From Proteus terrae subsp. cibarius (lineage in GTDB: Bacteria; Pseudomonadota; Gammaproteobacteria; Enterobacterales; Enterobacteriaceae), in assembly GCF_011045835.1 (NCBI RefSeq), contig NZ_CP047349.1, positions 496,001 through 560,000 of the forward strand: a stretch of 64,000 nucleotides of DNA, read 5' to 3'. Below the pieces are notes generated by a model that saw only the letters and a program-made list of their open reading frames with translations, had not been told where the DNA came from and did not search any database. Shown one piece after another: positions 11,141 through 19,971 of this stretch. How positions within the stretch are numbered: position 1 is the first letter of the stretch; each line of letters opens with the position of its first letter. A program made the position numbers and the translations under genes.

Positions 11141-12582
11141 GTTTAGCTGTTGTCAGCGAAAGTCTGTTGGAAGCAAACAAACTTAGTTTAGATGATTTAG
11201 CATCAACACTAGAGCAGCTTGCACAGCGTCAAATTGATTATGGTGATCTTTATTTTCAGTCAAGTTATCACGAGGCTTGGATCCTCGACGATCAGATTAT
11301 TAAAGATGGCTCTTACAATATTGATCAAGGTGTTGGCGTTAGAGCAATTTACGGTGAAAAAACCGGTTTTGCTTATGCTGACCAACTAACGCTTAACGCA
11401 CTTAATCAAAGTGCTCATGCTGCACGAAGTATTGTTCAGACTAAAGGTAATGGTCGTATCCATACTTTAGGTGCTATTCAACATTCTCCGCTATACAGCT
11501 TAAATGATCCTCTGCAAAGTCTTTCTCGCGAAGAGAAAATTGCATTATTGCATGAGGTAGATAAAGCCGCTCGTGCTGAAGATAAACGTGTTAAACAAGT
11601 TAACGCGTCATTAACTGGTGTTTATGAGCATGTGCTGGTTGCAGCAACTGATGGTACGTTAGCCGCTGATGTGCGTCCTTTAGTTCGTCTTTCTGTCAGT
11701 GTGCTGGTGGAAGAAGATGGCAAGCGTGAGCGTGGCGCAAGTGGTGGCGGTGGTCGCTTTGGTTATGACTATTTCTTAACTAAAGTGTATGGTGAAAGCC
11801 ATGCAGTCACTTATGCTCGTGAAGCTGTACGTATGGCATTAGTGAATTTATCAGCGATTGCAGCACCAGCGGGAACAATGCCTGTGGTATTAGGTGCAGG
11901 ATGGCCGGGGGTATTATTGCATGAAGCTGTGGGTCATGGTTTAGAAGGTGATTTCAACCGTCGTGAAACCTCCGTATTTTCTGGTCGCCTTGGTGAGAAA
12001 GTTACTTCTGAGCTTTGTACGATTGTTGATGATGGCACTCTTGAAGGTCGTCGAGGCTCTGTTGCTATCGACGATGAAGGTGTTCCGGGTCAATATAATG
12101 TCTTAATCGAAAACGGCATCTTAAAAGGCTATATGCAAGATAAGATGAATGCACGTTTAATGGGTGTTGCACCGACAGGAAATGGTCGTCGTGAGTCTTA
12201 TGCGCATCTTCCTATGCCTCGTATGACAAACACCTATATGTTAGCAGGCAAATCCTCACCTGAAGAAATTATTGCCAGCGTTGATCGCGGTATTTATGCA
12301 CCAAACTTTGGTGGCGGTCAGGTTGATATTACATCGGGTAAATTTGTTTTCTCAACTTCAGAAGCTTATTTAATCGAGAATGGAAAAATAACAAAACCAA
12401 TTAAAGGGGCAACTCTGATTGGTTCAGGTATTGAAGCTATGCAACAGGTCTCTATGGTGGGTAATGATCTCGCTTTAGATAAAGGAGTGGGCGTTTGTGG
12501 TAAAGAAGGACAAAGCCTCCCTGTTGGTGTGGGTCAACCTACGTTGAAGCTTGATAAGATCACTGTAGGCGGTACTGCTTAA
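11137..12582 (+). CDS. tldD: Metalloprotease TldD
   Basis: Zinc protease subunit that pairs with TldE (PmbA), encoded here at 14271-15599. The complex degrades unfolded peptides and processes microcin B17 and the CcdA antitoxin in E. coli. The 481 residues match the E. coli length. The active-site [11 protein letters not shown] motif (HExxxH) is near residue 262, with glycine-rich [15 protein letters not shown] before it. The C-terminal [14 protein letters not shown] region is present as [16 protein letters not shown]. It is coupled by overlap to the nitrilase gene and followed by an intrinsic terminator. Confidence 0.97.
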   Translation: MSLAVVSESLLEANKLSLDDLASTLEQLAQRQIDYGDLYFQSSYHEAWILDDQIIKDGSYNIDQGVGVRAIYGEKTGFAYADQLTLNALNQSAHAARSIVQTKGNGRIHTLGAIQHSPLYSLNDPLQSLSREEKIALLHEVDKAARAEDKRVKQVNASLTGVYEHVLVAATDGTLAADVRPLVRLSVSVLVEEDGKRERGASGGGGRFGYDYFLTKVYGESHAVTYAREAVRMALVNLSAIAAPAGTMPVVLGAGWPGVLLHEAVGHGLEGDFNRRETSVFSGRLGEKVTSELCTIVDDGTLEGRRGSVAIDDEGVPGQYNVLIENGILKGYMQDKMNARLMGVAPTGNGRRESYAHLPMPRMTNTYMLAGKSSPEEIIASVDRGIYAPNFGGGQVDITSGKFVFSTSEAYLIENGKITKPIKGATLIGSGIEAMQQVSMVGNDLALDKGVGVCGKEGQSLPVGVGQPTLKLDKITVGGTA

Positions 12583-12612
12583 TCTTTGTTATAGTTATTT
12601 ATACGTATTAAT

Positions 12613-12641
12613 AAAACTCCATCTTTTGATGGAGTTTTTTA
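12613..12641 (+). terminator. Intrinsic terminator after tldD
   Basis: AAAACTCCATC and GATGGAGTTTT form an 11-base stem around a tttt loop, followed by more T residues. It ends only about 27 bases before the start codon of the ribonuclease gene. Confidence 0.9.
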
Positions 12642-12668
12642 TCCTAGCGACAGTGAAGGTGCTAATTT

Positions 12669-13169
12669 ATGGGTAAACGTTTATTACCAGTTATTATTGT
12701 TATTGCTGTTTTATTTGGTGTTCTCTACAAAGGTTTGCTTCCTGAAGCGAAAATATCATCCTCTTCATCGCCAGTCTCTGTTCCAACATCATCAAGTAAT
12801 AGCAGCAATAAACCAGCACAAATTCCTCTTTCTATTGATGAAAAAACACAAGCCAATGCAGTGGCTAACTATTTACAACGTCACCAACAGCTACCGAGTT
12901 TTTATCTCACTAAAAAACAGGCAAGAGAACAAGGCTGGAATGCGAAAGAAGGTAACTTATGTGAAGTTTTGCCGGGAAGAGCAATTGGTGGCGATCGTTT
13001 TATGAACCGTGAAAAACAGCTACCAGAAGAAGCAGGACGGCAGTGGTATGAAGCGGATGTAAATTATCACTGTGGTCATCGTGGTAGCGACAGATTGCTC
13101 TATTCGAATGATGGGTTGATTTATGTCACCACCGATCATTACCGCACAATGACAAAGGTTGCTCCTTAA
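12669..13169 (+). CDS. Exported barnase-family guanyl-preferring ribonuclease
   Basis: Endoribonuclease of the N1/T1/barnase family, 166 residues. An N-terminal hydrophobic helix (residues 5-20) serves as signal or anchor, followed by a Ser/Pro-rich linker (30-55). The barnase domain starts near residue 56. Against Bacillus barnase as I remember it, residues 61-164 align without gaps at an offset of 55. All catalytic residues are kept: Lys82 (barnase 27), Glu128 (73), Arg138 (83), Arg142 (87) and His157 (102), so it should be active. Cys98 and Cys135 fall on barnase positions 43 and 80. Its stop overlaps the barstar gene start by one base (TAATG). Periplasmic or surface location is inferred; no clear signal-peptidase site is seen. 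Confidence 0.93.
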   Translation: MGKRLLPVIIVIAVLFGVLYKGLLPEAKISSSSSPVSVPTSSSNSSNKPAQIPLSIDEKTQANAVANYLQRHQQLPSFYLTKKQAREQGWNAKEGNLCEVLPGRAIGGDRFMNREKQLPEEAGRQWYEADVNYHCGHRGSDRLLYSNDGLIYVTTDHYRTMTKVAP

Positions 13170-13450
13170 TGAAACAGGTTATCTTCGATTTTAAGATGCT
13201 AGTAGATAGAGATGCTTTTTATCAGGATTTTGCACTGCAATTTCAGTTAGATGATAATTTTGGCGATAACCTAGATGCATTATGGGATGCATTAGTGGGA
13301 GGAATAGAATTACCTGTCAGTATTGTTTTCAAGCATCTACCTCATCATTCCCGTGATTTTCAGCCTTTAGTAGAAGTGATGCAAGAAGCACAAAATGAGC
13401 TTGGTAAAGACGTATTGAGCTTTCATTGTGAGCATAAAGCGCAAAAGTAA
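13169..13450 (+). CDS. Barstar-family ribonuclease inhibitor
   Basis: Cytoplasmic inhibitor that would protect the cell from the ribonuclease encoded immediately upstream. It has 93 residues and begins MKQVIFDFKMLVDR. The barstar core NFGDNLDALWDALVGGIELP keeps the residues matching barstar Asp35 and Asp39, and the second helix QEAQNE keeps those matching Glu76 and Glu80. Barstar Tyr29, Thr42 and Trp44 are replaced by Asn, Val and Gly, so the interface has diverged. The one-base stop/start overlap implies coupled synthesis of toxin and inhibitor. E. coli YhcO is an orphan relative. Confidence 0.92.
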   Translation: MKQVIFDFKMLVDRDAFYQDFALQFQLDDNFGDNLDALWDALVGGIELPVSIVFKHLPHHSRDFQPLVEVMQEAQNELGKDVLSFHCEHKAQK

Positions 13451-13469
13451 TTAAGCGTAGAAGGCACGC

Positions 13470-13512
13470 CCTGAAAATCGCAGTGATACTGAATTTACAC
13501 TGCGTTTTCAGG
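13470..13512. terminator. Long inverted repeat between convergent barstar and darP genes
   Basis: CCTGAAAATCGCAGTG (13470-13485) pairs with CACTGCGTTTTCAGG (13498-13512), a 15-base stem with one bulged T. It lies between two convergent genes. No clear T-run follows on either strand, so terminator function is likely from position but not certain. Confidence 0.55.
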
Positions 13513-13523
13513 ATGATCAGGTT

Positions 13524-14084
13524 TTATGCTGATTCTGATAAATCTTTTAGATATTGGAATAGTAAGCGGAATGATTTTGGTGGTTTATTCGCTTCTTTTT
13601 CTTTTTTTACATTACGGATAAGTGTGCGTAATTGTTGGCGATCGGCCATTGGATAAAGTGCCACGACTTCTTCAATCACTTCATTACCACCTTCGATAAG
13701 GCGAATTCGCAGATCTTCTAGTTTATGTAACACTAAGATCTGTTGGTTGTGGCGGTTTTTTAGTTTATCGAGTGCTTGGCGGATCGGATCTTCGTCCACA
13801 TTGCGCAGTAGTTTTCCAATATATTGAATTTGGCGACGGCGTGCTTCACGCTGTACTTTTTGTGCTAATTGAATAGAGGCTAATAATTTCTCATCTAATG
13901 GCACACGCTCTAATTCTTGCGCACTTAATTCAACTAATTCAGTACCCAGTTTTTTGAGTGCTTCAGCATCACGTTTAATTTCACTTTTGCTGACCCAGAT
14001 AATTTCTTCCTCTTCTTCCTCTTCTGACGATGTATCGTCAAATTCAGGATTGAGGTAATGCCACTCTTCAGGCTGCTTTGCCAT
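13524..14084 (-). CDS. darP: Dual-action ribosomal maturation protein DarP (YjgA)
   Basis: Small factor that binds late 50S ribosomal precursors and helps shape the peptidyl-transferase centre. It has 186 residues from ATG 14084 ([12 protein letters not shown]), with AGGA upstream; this start matches E. coli YjgA (183 residues). A longer frame to 14159 would add 25 unsupported residues. The highly acidic stretch near residues 17-26 is followed by [15 protein letters not shown], and further on by [17 protein letters not shown] and [18 protein letters not shown], all conserved. It faces the barstar gene and diverges from pmbA, the common darP-pmbA pairing. Confidence 0.96.
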   Translation of the reverse strand: MAKQPEEWHYLNPEFDDTSSEEEEEEEIIWVSKSEIKRDAEALKKLGTELVELSAQELERVPLDEKLLASIQLAQKVQREARRRQIQYIGKLLRNVDEDPIRQALDKLKNRHNQQILVLHKLEDLRIRLIEGGNEVIEEVVALYPMADRQQLRTLIRNVKKEKEANKPPKSFRLLFQYLKDLSESA

Positions 14085-14270
14085 AATAAAAATTCCTGTT
14101 GCAGAGTAAGCCGGGAGTGTGATTTGGTGAATGACCAAAAGCCCGACGGGTGATAACATTCATATATCTTCTATTGTAACTGGGAAAATCGCTTGTTGAC
14201 CACCTGTCAATTGATTTACTTTGCGAAAAATAAGTAAAAAGTGGTGTTCTCCTTAGGAAAATGGTTCTCA

Positions 14271-15599
14271 ATGAATAATTCAGATCAGGTAAAACAGCTT
14301 GAAGACGCCGTCTCACTCGCATTAGAGCTGGCTGCAAAACAGTGTGATAGTGCCGAAGTCGCTATTAATAAATCGACGGGTATTAGTGTGAGTACGCGTT
14401 ACGGTGAAGTTGAAAATGTTGAATTTAACAGTGATGGTGCTTTAGGCATTACGGTTTACCAACAACAACGTAAAGGTAGTGCATCTTCAACAGATTTAAG
14501 TCCTGATGCAATTAAGCAAGCTGTACAGGCCGCTGTGGATATTGCACGCTACACTTCCGTTGACCCATATGCAGGACCTGCTGATCAAGATCTATTAGCC
14601 TTTGATGCGCCTTTCCTTGATCTTTACCATCCTACCGAGATAACGGCAGATAAAGCGATTGAATTAGCATCAAGAGCAGAAAAAGCTGCTTTAGATAGCG
14701 ATAGTCGTATTATTAATACCGAAGGGGGGAGCTTTAATAGTCATAGTGGAACCCGTGTATTTGGTAATAGCCTTGGCTTATTAAAAAGCTATTCATCTTC
14801 ACGTTATTCTATGTCGAGCTGTGTTATTGCTCGTGATGGTGAAGATATGGAACGCGATTATGCCTACACCATTAGCCGTCGTTTTGATGATCTAGAATCA
14901 CCTGAGTGGGTAGGTCAAGAGTGTGCTCGCCGTACTTTATCTCGCCTTGCACCTCGTAAACTTCCAACCATGAAAGCCCCCGTTATTTTTGCTGCCGATG
15001 TTGCGACAGGTATTTTTGGTCATTTGGTTGCAGCAATTAGTGGTAGCATGATTTATCGTGAATCTTCTTGCTTACTCGATAGCTTAGGTAAGCAAATTTT
15101 CCCTCAATGGCTAAATATTCAAGAACGACCTCACTTAATAAGAGGTTTGGCATCAACACCGTTTGATAGTGAAGGTGTGCGCACAACCGATGCCGAAATT
15201 ATTAAAGATGGCGTATTACAAGAGTGGCTATTAACTACTTATTCAGCGAGAAAATTGGGTTTAAAAAGTAATGGTCATGCTGGTGGGATCCATAACTGGT
15301 ATATCCCAGGACAAGGTTTATCGTTTGATGCGTTGTTAAAAGAGATGGGAACAGGTCTTGTTGTCACTGAATTGATGGGACAAGGCGTCAGCACAGTAAC
15401 GGGTGATTATTCTCGTGGCGCGAGTGGTTTTTGGGTTGAAAACGGTGAAATCCAATACCCTGTAAGCGAAGTGACTATTGCCGGTAATTTAAAAGATATG
15501 TGGGCAAATATTGCCACTATGGGTGATGATATCGAGATGCGTAGTAATGTTCAGTGTGGATCGCTGTTATTACCAGAAATGAGTATTGCTGGTGAGTGA
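14271..15599 (+). CDS. pmbA: Metalloprotease subunit TldE (PmbA)
   Basis: Partner of TldD in the heterodimeric TldD/E protease; PmbA itself lacks the zinc motif and helps form the substrate channel. I chose ATG 14271 ([14 protein letters not shown], 442 residues), preceded by AGGAA; the GTG at 14241 would add ten unsupported residues. Conserved blocks include [49 protein letters not shown] and [17 protein letters not shown]. No HExxxH motif is present, as expected. It diverges from darP with about 186 bases between the start codons. A hairpin lies after the stop. Confidence 0.96.
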   Translation: MNNSDQVKQLEDAVSLALELAAKQCDSAEVAINKSTGISVSTRYGEVENVEFNSDGALGITVYQQQRKGSASSTDLSPDAIKQAVQAAVDIARYTSVDPYAGPADQDLLAFDAPFLDLYHPTEITADKAIELASRAEKAALDSDSRIINTEGGSFNSHSGTRVFGNSLGLLKSYSSSRYSMSSCVIARDGEDMERDYAYTISRRFDDLESPEWVGQECARRTLSRLAPRKLPTMKAPVIFAADVATGIFGHLVAAISGSMIYRESSCLLDSLGKQIFPQWLNIQERPHLIRGLASTPFDSEGVRTTDAEIIKDGVLQEWLLTTYSARKLGLKSNGHAGGIHNWYIPGQGLSFDALLKEMGTGLVVTELMGQGVSTVTGDYSRGASGFWVENGEIQYPVSEVTIAGNLKDMWANIATMGDDIEMRSNVQCGSLLLPEMSIAGE

Positions 15600-15625
15600 A
15601 TTTTAGACACTTATCGTAACCTTTA

Positions 15626-15650
15626 ATCTCAGCCCGCAATGGGCTGAGAT
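15626..15650. terminator. Hairpin downstream of pmbA
   Basis: ATCTCAGCCC and GGGCTGAGAT form a perfect 10-base stem with a gcaat loop, between the convergent ends of pmbA and rnk. It lacks a T-run on either side, so it may stop transcription only weakly or protect mRNA 3' ends. Confidence 0.55.
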
Positions 15651-15716
15651 ATCGCGTTTATCAGTGTGCTTTTCAATTTGATAAGATAAAAATAAGACGC
15701 GAACCTTCAGCTCTGC

Positions 15717-16127
15717 TTAACGGTGTAATTCACCCGCAGCTTCAGGTTGGTATAGAATTTCTAATACTTTAACCTTGGTTTCAAGGCCATTTGGTAGCTT
15801 CCAACTGATCTCATCATCAATCGCTAAACCTAGTAGCGCAGCACCCATTGGCGCCATAACGGAAAGTTCAGTAGTGCTATCTTTTAATGAAGCAGGATAC
15901 ACTAACGTACGAGTACGCTCTTCATTATTTTTTAAGTCCATAAAACGGACTTTGCTGTTCATTGTGACAATATTAGCAGGGATATCAGCTGGTGTAACAA
16001 TGTCAGCACGATCTAACTCTTCATTCAATGCTTCAGCAATCGGGCTATCTGCAAATGCCGGTTGTTCAAGTAATGAATCTAAACGTTCTGCATCAAGTTC
16101 GTTGATGATAATTGTTGGCTTTGTCAT
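15717..16127 (-). CDS. rnk: Regulator of nucleoside diphosphate kinase Rnk
   Basis: Small GreA/GreB-fold protein that binds RNA polymerase's secondary channel region and affects nucleoside diphosphate kinase levels. It has 136 residues from ATG 16127 ([17 protein letters not shown]), with GGAG upstream; the length equals E. coli Rnk. The C-terminal GreA-like domain contains [20 protein letters not shown] and ends [11 protein letters not shown]. In E. coli rnk is not next to npr, so the location differs. A very stable hairpin lies about 28 bases before the start codon. Confidence 0.95.
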   Translation of the reverse strand: MTKPTIIINELDAERLDSLLEQPAFADSPIAEALNEELDRADIVTPADIPANIVTMNSKVRFMDLKNNEERTRTLVYPASLKDSTTELSVMAPMGAALLGLAIDDEISWKLPNGLETKVKVLEILYQPEAAGELHR

Positions 16128-16155
16128 ACCACACTCCAATTTATTCCAATGCAAA

Positions 16156-16189
16156 ACAACACCCCCACGGGTGAGGTGGGGGTGTTGTT
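16156..16189 (-). terminator. Strong GC-rich hairpin just upstream of rnk
   Basis: AACAACACCCCCAC and GTGGGGGTGTTGTT form a perfect 14-base stem with a short loop. Read on the minus strand it is followed by TTTTG, like an intrinsic terminator, but it sits between the npr terminator and the rnk start codon. It could be a second terminator insulating rnk or an attenuator in the rnk leader. Confidence 0.6.
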
Positions 16190-16224
16190 AAACTCATATA
16201 AGAGATAATAGGCGGTTCTGTATA

Positions 16225-16256
16225 AAAAAGAAAGAGACAGTGATCACAGTCTCTTT
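16225..16256 (-). terminator. Intrinsic terminator after npr
   Basis: AAAGAGAC and GTCTCTTT form the stem, extended inward by GTGATCAC. On the minus strand the stem is followed by CTTTTTTAT. It closes the long yrbG-to-npr block. Confidence 0.85.
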
Positions 16257-16302
16257 CGGGTTATTTAGTTAAGAAATGCTAATCTATTGTTTTCTATTAC
16301 GA

Positions 16303-16575
16303 TTATTCTTCATCAAACCCCGATTCAAATAATGCGATAATAGCATCAATAGCTTCATTTTCATCACTACCAGTTACTTCTATATCAATTTGACTGCCTT
16401 GCTCTGAATCTAACATCAGCATAGCAATCACACTATCCGCTTGTGCTTCAACCCCTTCGTTGTTGCGTAAAATGACGGTTGATTGAAATGTTTTTACTAA
16501 ATCAAACAACTTCATCGCAGGCCTTGCATGCATACCAAGTCGATTTTTAATCGCAACTTGTCGATATTGGGTCAT
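16303..16575 (-). CDS. npr: Nitrogen PTS phosphocarrier protein NPr
   Basis: HPr-like phosphocarrier of the nitrogen phosphotransferase system; it passes phosphate from EI-Ntr to EIIA-Ntr (PtsN). It has 90 residues, the E. coli length. The phosphorylated His16 is in [10 protein letters not shown] and the regulatory-loop region reads [14 protein letters not shown]. Its ATG overlaps the rapZ stop by four bases, so translation is coupled. Together with ptsN, rapZ and rpoN it forms the conserved PTS-Ntr block. A strong terminator follows. Confidence 0.96.
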   Translation of the reverse strand: MTQYRQVAIKNRLGMHARPAMKLFDLVKTFQSTVILRNNEGVEAQADSVIAMLMLDSEQGSQIDIEVTGSDENEAIDAIIALFESGFDEE

Positions 16576-17426
16576 TTGCGTTTTTCTAGTGTTCTGTGGC
16601 GTGATTGTACGTTTTTCCCTCTAGAACGGAAATAATCTGCGAGTTGCTCTGCAACATAAACAGAACGGTGTTTACCACCCGTACAACCAATCGCAACCGT
16701 CAAATAACTACGGTTATTGGTTTCTAACATCGGCAACCAAAGTTCAAGGTAGCTTCTAGTTTGATAAATAAAGTTATGAACTTCGGTGTGTCTATCTAAA
16801 AATGCCGCGACAGGGCGATCAAGACCTGTCATTGGACGCAGTTTAGGATCCCAATGTGGATTTGGTAAGAAACGCACATCAAAAACATAGTCTGCATCAA
16901 TAGGAATACCATGCTTAAAGCCAAATGATTCAAAGACCATCGTCAGCTCACGTTCACGCTTACCTAATAAGCGAGTACGTAGCATTTCTGCGAGCTCATG
17001 AACTGACATCTCAGAAGTATCAATGATGAGATCAGCGCGTGATCGCAATGGCTCAAGTAGATCACTTTCGGTATCAATTGCCACTTCTAATGAAAGGTTC
17101 TTGGTCGAAAGAGGGTGAAGACGTCGAGTATCACTATAACGACGAATTAAGGTATTTCTATCTGCATCTAAAAATAAGAGTTGTGGAGAATATTCAGCGG
17201 GTAAACTTTCCAGCGCTTTTTCGAAGATCTCCGGCGATTCTGGCATATTTCGGACATCAATACTGACTGCGGCAGCAGAAGCATCACGTTCAGCCAGTGT
17301 TTTTGCGAGCTCAGGTAAAAGATCAACAGGTAAGTTATCAACACAATAAAATCCCATGTCTTCAAGCGCACGCAAAGCGACTGACTTACCTGAACCAGAG
17401 CGTCCGCTGACTATCATCAGCACCAT
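16572..17426 (-). CDS. rapZ: RNase adapter protein RapZ
   Basis: RNA-binding adapter that presents the small RNA GlmZ to RNase E and so controls glmS and amino-sugar synthesis. It has 284 residues as in E. coli. The N-terminal P-loop is GRSGSGKS (residues 7-14), and the C-terminal domain carries [20 protein letters not shown]. The C-terminal basic tail [18 protein letters not shown] matches the RNA-binding end of the E. coli protein. ptsN lies 79 bases upstream and npr overlaps downstream. Confidence 0.97.
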   Translation of the reverse strand: MVLMIVSGRSGSGKSVALRALEDMGFYCVDNLPVDLLPELAKTLAERDASAAAVSIDVRNMPESPEIFEKALESLPAEYSPQLLFLDADRNTLIRRYSDTRRLHPLSTKNLSLEVAIDTESDLLEPLRSRADLIIDTSEMSVHELAEMLRTRLLGKRERELTMVFESFGFKHGIPIDADYVFDVRFLPNPHWDPKLRPMTGLDRPVAAFLDRHTEVHNFIYQTRSYLELWLPMLETNNRSYLTVAIGCTGGKHRSVYVAEQLADYFRSRGKNVQSRHRTLEKRK

Positions 17427-17505
17427 GAGGTAGCTCCCCTATAATTTCCCAGTGATGAATATCATTCCACTGTATGCTATTCGCGTCCTACTAAACCCGT
17501 AGGGG

Positions 17506-17973
17506 TTATTCTGTGATAATCTGATAAAGCTCTTCATCACTTTGTGCGGAGCGTAGTCGGCGACATAAGTTTTTGTCTGCCAACTGTTTTGCAATCAAAG
17601 ACAGTGTGTGTAAATGTTCCTTACATTGTGTCGCAGGAACGAGTAATGCGAACAACAAGTCGACAGGTTGATTATCAATAGCGTCGAAGGCAATAGGTTC
17701 GCTTAGGTGAAGAAACACACCAACTACTTTTTCTGTTTCATCACTTTCAATACGTCCATGAGGGATAGCTAACCCCCCCCCAATCCCTGTTGTACCGACT
17801 TTTTCACGCGTCAATAAAGCTTCAAATATCAGTGTTTCGGGTAAATTAAGTGCTTTTGCTGCACTTTCACTGATAATTTCTAACGCGCGCTTTTTACTCG
17901 TGCAATGTACATCATTATGCGTACATGCCAGAGAAAGTACGTCGCTAATATTCATCTTTGTATCGTTGTTCAT
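17506..17973 (-). CDS. ptsN: Nitrogen PTS protein EIIA-Ntr (PtsN)
   Basis: Terminal phosphoacceptor of the nitrogen PTS; in E. coli it regulates potassium transport (TrkA, KdpD) and phosphate sensing. I chose ATG 17973 (MNNDTKMNISDV, 155 residues); a GTG at 17985 would add four residues. The phosphorylated histidine is His72 in GLAIPHGRIES. DNQPVDLLFALLVPA and the C-terminal RRLRSAQSDEELYQII are conserved. Codons 65-67 (Gly-Gly-Gly) are an uninterrupted run of nine G at 17773-17781, unusual in this AT-rich genome and a possible slippage site. Confidence 0.96.
   Translation of the reverse strand: MNNDTKMNISDVLSLACTHNDVHCTSKKRALEIISESAAKALNLPETLIFEALLTREKVGTTGIGGGLAIPHGRIESDETEKVVGVFLHLSEPIAFDAIDNQPVDLLFALLVPATQCKEHLHTLSLIAKQLADKNLCRRLRSAQSDEELYQIITE
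17773..17781 (-). repeat. Nine-base G homopolymer inside ptsN
   Basis: The plus strand reads nine C in a row, giving GGG GGG GGG on the coding strand for three glycines, five codons before the codon for active-site His72. A one-base slip would shift the frame before the active site. Other glycine codons in the gene are not all GGG. Confidence 0.8.
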
Positions 17974-17995
17974 TGTCTTATTCACTTAGACCAGC

Positions 17996-18030
17996 AAACC
18001 AGATGCCACAAAGTGACATCTGGTTTTTTG
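17996..18030 (+). terminator. Hairpin between hpf and ptsN with T-run on the plus strand
   Basis: AAACCAGATG and CATCTGGTTT form a perfect 10-base stem around an 11-base loop. The strong T-tract (TTTTTT) follows on the plus strand, while the flanking genes are on the minus strand. On the minus strand only TTT follows, so it may be a weak attenuator there or stop antisense transcripts. Confidence 0.5.
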
Positions 18031-18122
18031 TTACTGATATTGATTAGGCGTTGGATTAAACCGAGTCATAAACAACGCAGTAACTTCGCCGATTGTATCC
18101 CCATTTTACAATGGGAAATGAA

Positions 18123-18410
18123 TTAATGTTGTCTCAGTTTATCTTTGTGTTTGGTTAATTGACGAGCCAGCTTATCCATTAATCCATCAATTGCTGCGTA
18201 CATATCTTCTGCTTCTGCAGAGGCATGCAACTCACCGCCATTAACTTGAATGGTCGCTTCCGCGATTTTATTAACTTTCTCGACTTTCAGGATCACCTGA
18301 ACGTTATTAATTTTGTCAAAGAACTGAGGTAATTTCGCGCTTTTTGCTTTGACTGTATCACGCAGAGCATCGGTTAATTCAATATTATGACCAGTGATTT
18401 GAAGTTCCAT
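18123..18410 (-). CDS. hpf: Ribosome hibernation promoting factor Hpf
   Basis: Short-type HPF that binds 70S ribosomes and, with RMF, forms inactive 100S dimers in stationary phase. The 95 residues from ATG 18410 (MELQITGHNIELTD) match E. coli HPF in length, with GGAAGA upstream. A longer frame to 18437 adds nine unsupported residues. The conserved block LHASAEAEDMYAAIDGLMDK and the basic end RQLTKHKDKLRQH are present. It follows rpoN by 23 bases, the standard rpoN-hpf-ptsN arrangement. Confidence 0.96.
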   Translation of the reverse strand: MELQITGHNIELTDALRDTVKAKSAKLPQFFDKINNVQVILKVEKVNKIAEATIQVNGGELHASAEAEDMYAAIDGLMDKLARQLTKHKDKLRQH

Positions 18411-18433
18411 AGTGTCTTCCTTCTCAATTATGC

Positions 18434-19912
18434 TCAAACCAACTCTTTGCGTTGATTTGAAGGCGGGATGGATAATGACTCTCTATACTTCGCAACAGTG
18501 CGTCGAGCAACTTGTATTCCAAGCTCTCCGAGCATATCAGCCAGTTTACTATCACTAAGTGGTTTCGCTGGGTTTTCTGCTGCGATTAGTTTCTTCACTA
18601 AAGCCCTGATTGCTGTTGAAGAGGCTTCGCCTCCGCTATCAGTATTCACATGGCTAGAGAAAAAATACTTCAATTCGAAAATTCCTCTTGGACAATGCAA
18701 AAATTTTTGCGTTGTCACTCGAGAAATGGTGGATTCGTGCATTTCAACCTGCTCAGCAATATCTGCTAACACAAGGGGTTTCATATGCTCTTCACCCAAT
18801 TCGAAAAATGCTTGCTGTGTGTCAACAATGCAATGAGCGACTTTTAATAATGTCTCATTACGGCTTTCTAGACTTTTTATCAGCCATTTGGCTTCTTGTA
18901 AATTGTCACGAATAAATTTTCCATCGCTCTCATTTTGAGTCGATTGACCCAATGCCGCATAGGTCTCATTTATTCGTAGGCGAGGAATGCTATCTGTATT
19001 TAACTCAACTTGCCAGCGTTCACCTGATTTTTTTACCAGTATATCTGGAATAACATACTCTGACTCGCCTGTATCAATACTTAATCCGGGCTTAGGATCA
19101 AGAGACTGGATCATCTCAATAACAGATTTAAGTGTCTCTTCTCGTAACTTCGTTTGACGCATCAATTGGCGAAAATCACGGTTACCTAGCAACTCTAAAT
19201 ATTGGCTAATCACTAACTGCGTTTCTTTAAGATAAGGTGTTTCTGTTGAAAAAGCGGATAGCTGAATCAAAAGACACTCTTTTAAATCACGCGCAGCAAC
19301 ACCAATAGGATCAAAGCGTTGGATACGTTTTAATACAGCTTCGACTTCATCAAGCTCTAGCTCATCATCGCCCATTCCAGCAAGGATGTCATCTGTTGTG
19401 ACAGTTAAATATCCTGTTTCATCAATAGCATCAATAATACTTATCGCAATTGCTCTGTCTGTTTCTGAAAATGGAGTGAGATCAGCCTGCCAGGTTAGAT
19501 AATCTTGCAATGAAGTGGTTGTTTCGCCTTGATACAGTGGAAGTTCATCATCAGTATAGTCATTACTGGTGCCAGAAGGTGTGCCTGCGGTGTAGATTTC
19601 TTCCCATTGAGTATCTAAAGGGAGATCATCAGGCATCTCTTTTTGCTCTAAAGCATCCAGTGTATCGAACTCTTCAACTTCGTTTTCAGTTGTTGTTTTT
19701 GTGGAGTCTGACTGACTTTCTGTATGAGAGGTATCATCTGAAACGGGATCTTGTTGATCATCGTCTTGTTCTAGAAGTGGATTAGACTCAAGTGCTTGCT
19801 GAATTTCTTGTTGTAATTCAAGCGTCGAAAGTTGCAACAAACGAATAGCCTGTTGTAGCTGTGGCGTCATTGCCAGTTGCTGACTAAGACGAAGTTGCAG
19901 ACTTTGTTTCAT
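18434..19912 (-). CDS. rpoN: RNA polymerase sigma-54 factor RpoN
   Basis: Sigma-54, which directs RNA polymerase to -24/-12 promoters of nitrogen-assimilation and other genes and needs enhancer-binding ATPases. It has 492 residues, slightly longer than E. coli (477). The N-terminal Gln-rich region begins [19 protein letters not shown], followed by an acidic linker (about 50-110), the core-binding domain, and the C-terminal RpoN box [10 protein letters not shown] near residue 475. The extra length is in the acidic linker. It lies between lptB and hpf. Confidence 0.98.
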   Translation of the reverse strand: MKQSLQLRLSQQLAMTPQLQQAIRLLQLSTLELQQEIQQALESNPLLEQDDDQQDPVSDDTSHTESQSDSTKTTTENEVEEFDTLDALEQKEMPDDLPLDTQWEEIYTAGTPSGTSNDYTDDELPLYQGETTTSLQDYLTWQADLTPFSETDRAIAISIIDAIDETGYLTVTTDDILAGMGDDELELDEVEAVLKRIQRFDPIGVAARDLKECLLIQLSAFSTETPYLKETQLVISQYLELLGNRDFRQLMRQTKLREETLKSVIEMIQSLDPKPGLSIDTGESEYVIPDILVKKSGERWQVELNTDSIPRLRINETYAALGQSTQNESDGKFIRDNLQEAKWLIKSLESRNETLLKVAHCIVDTQQAFFELGEEHMKPLVLADIAEQVEMHESTISRVTTQKFLHCPRGIFELKYFFSSHVNTDSGGEASSTAIRALVKKLIAAENPAKPLSDSKLADMLGELGIQVARRTVAKYRESLSIPPSNQRKELV

Positions 19913-19971
19913 AATAATGCGATGAATCCTTTGCTGTAGTCATCCATGACAGAGTAAAAGTGAATCAAAGA

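Noticed and set aside
18101..18120. Short CCCATT/AATGGG inverted repeat after hpf
   Set aside because: Small stem with no T-run; weaker than the hairpin at 17996-18026 and not convincing as a separate element.
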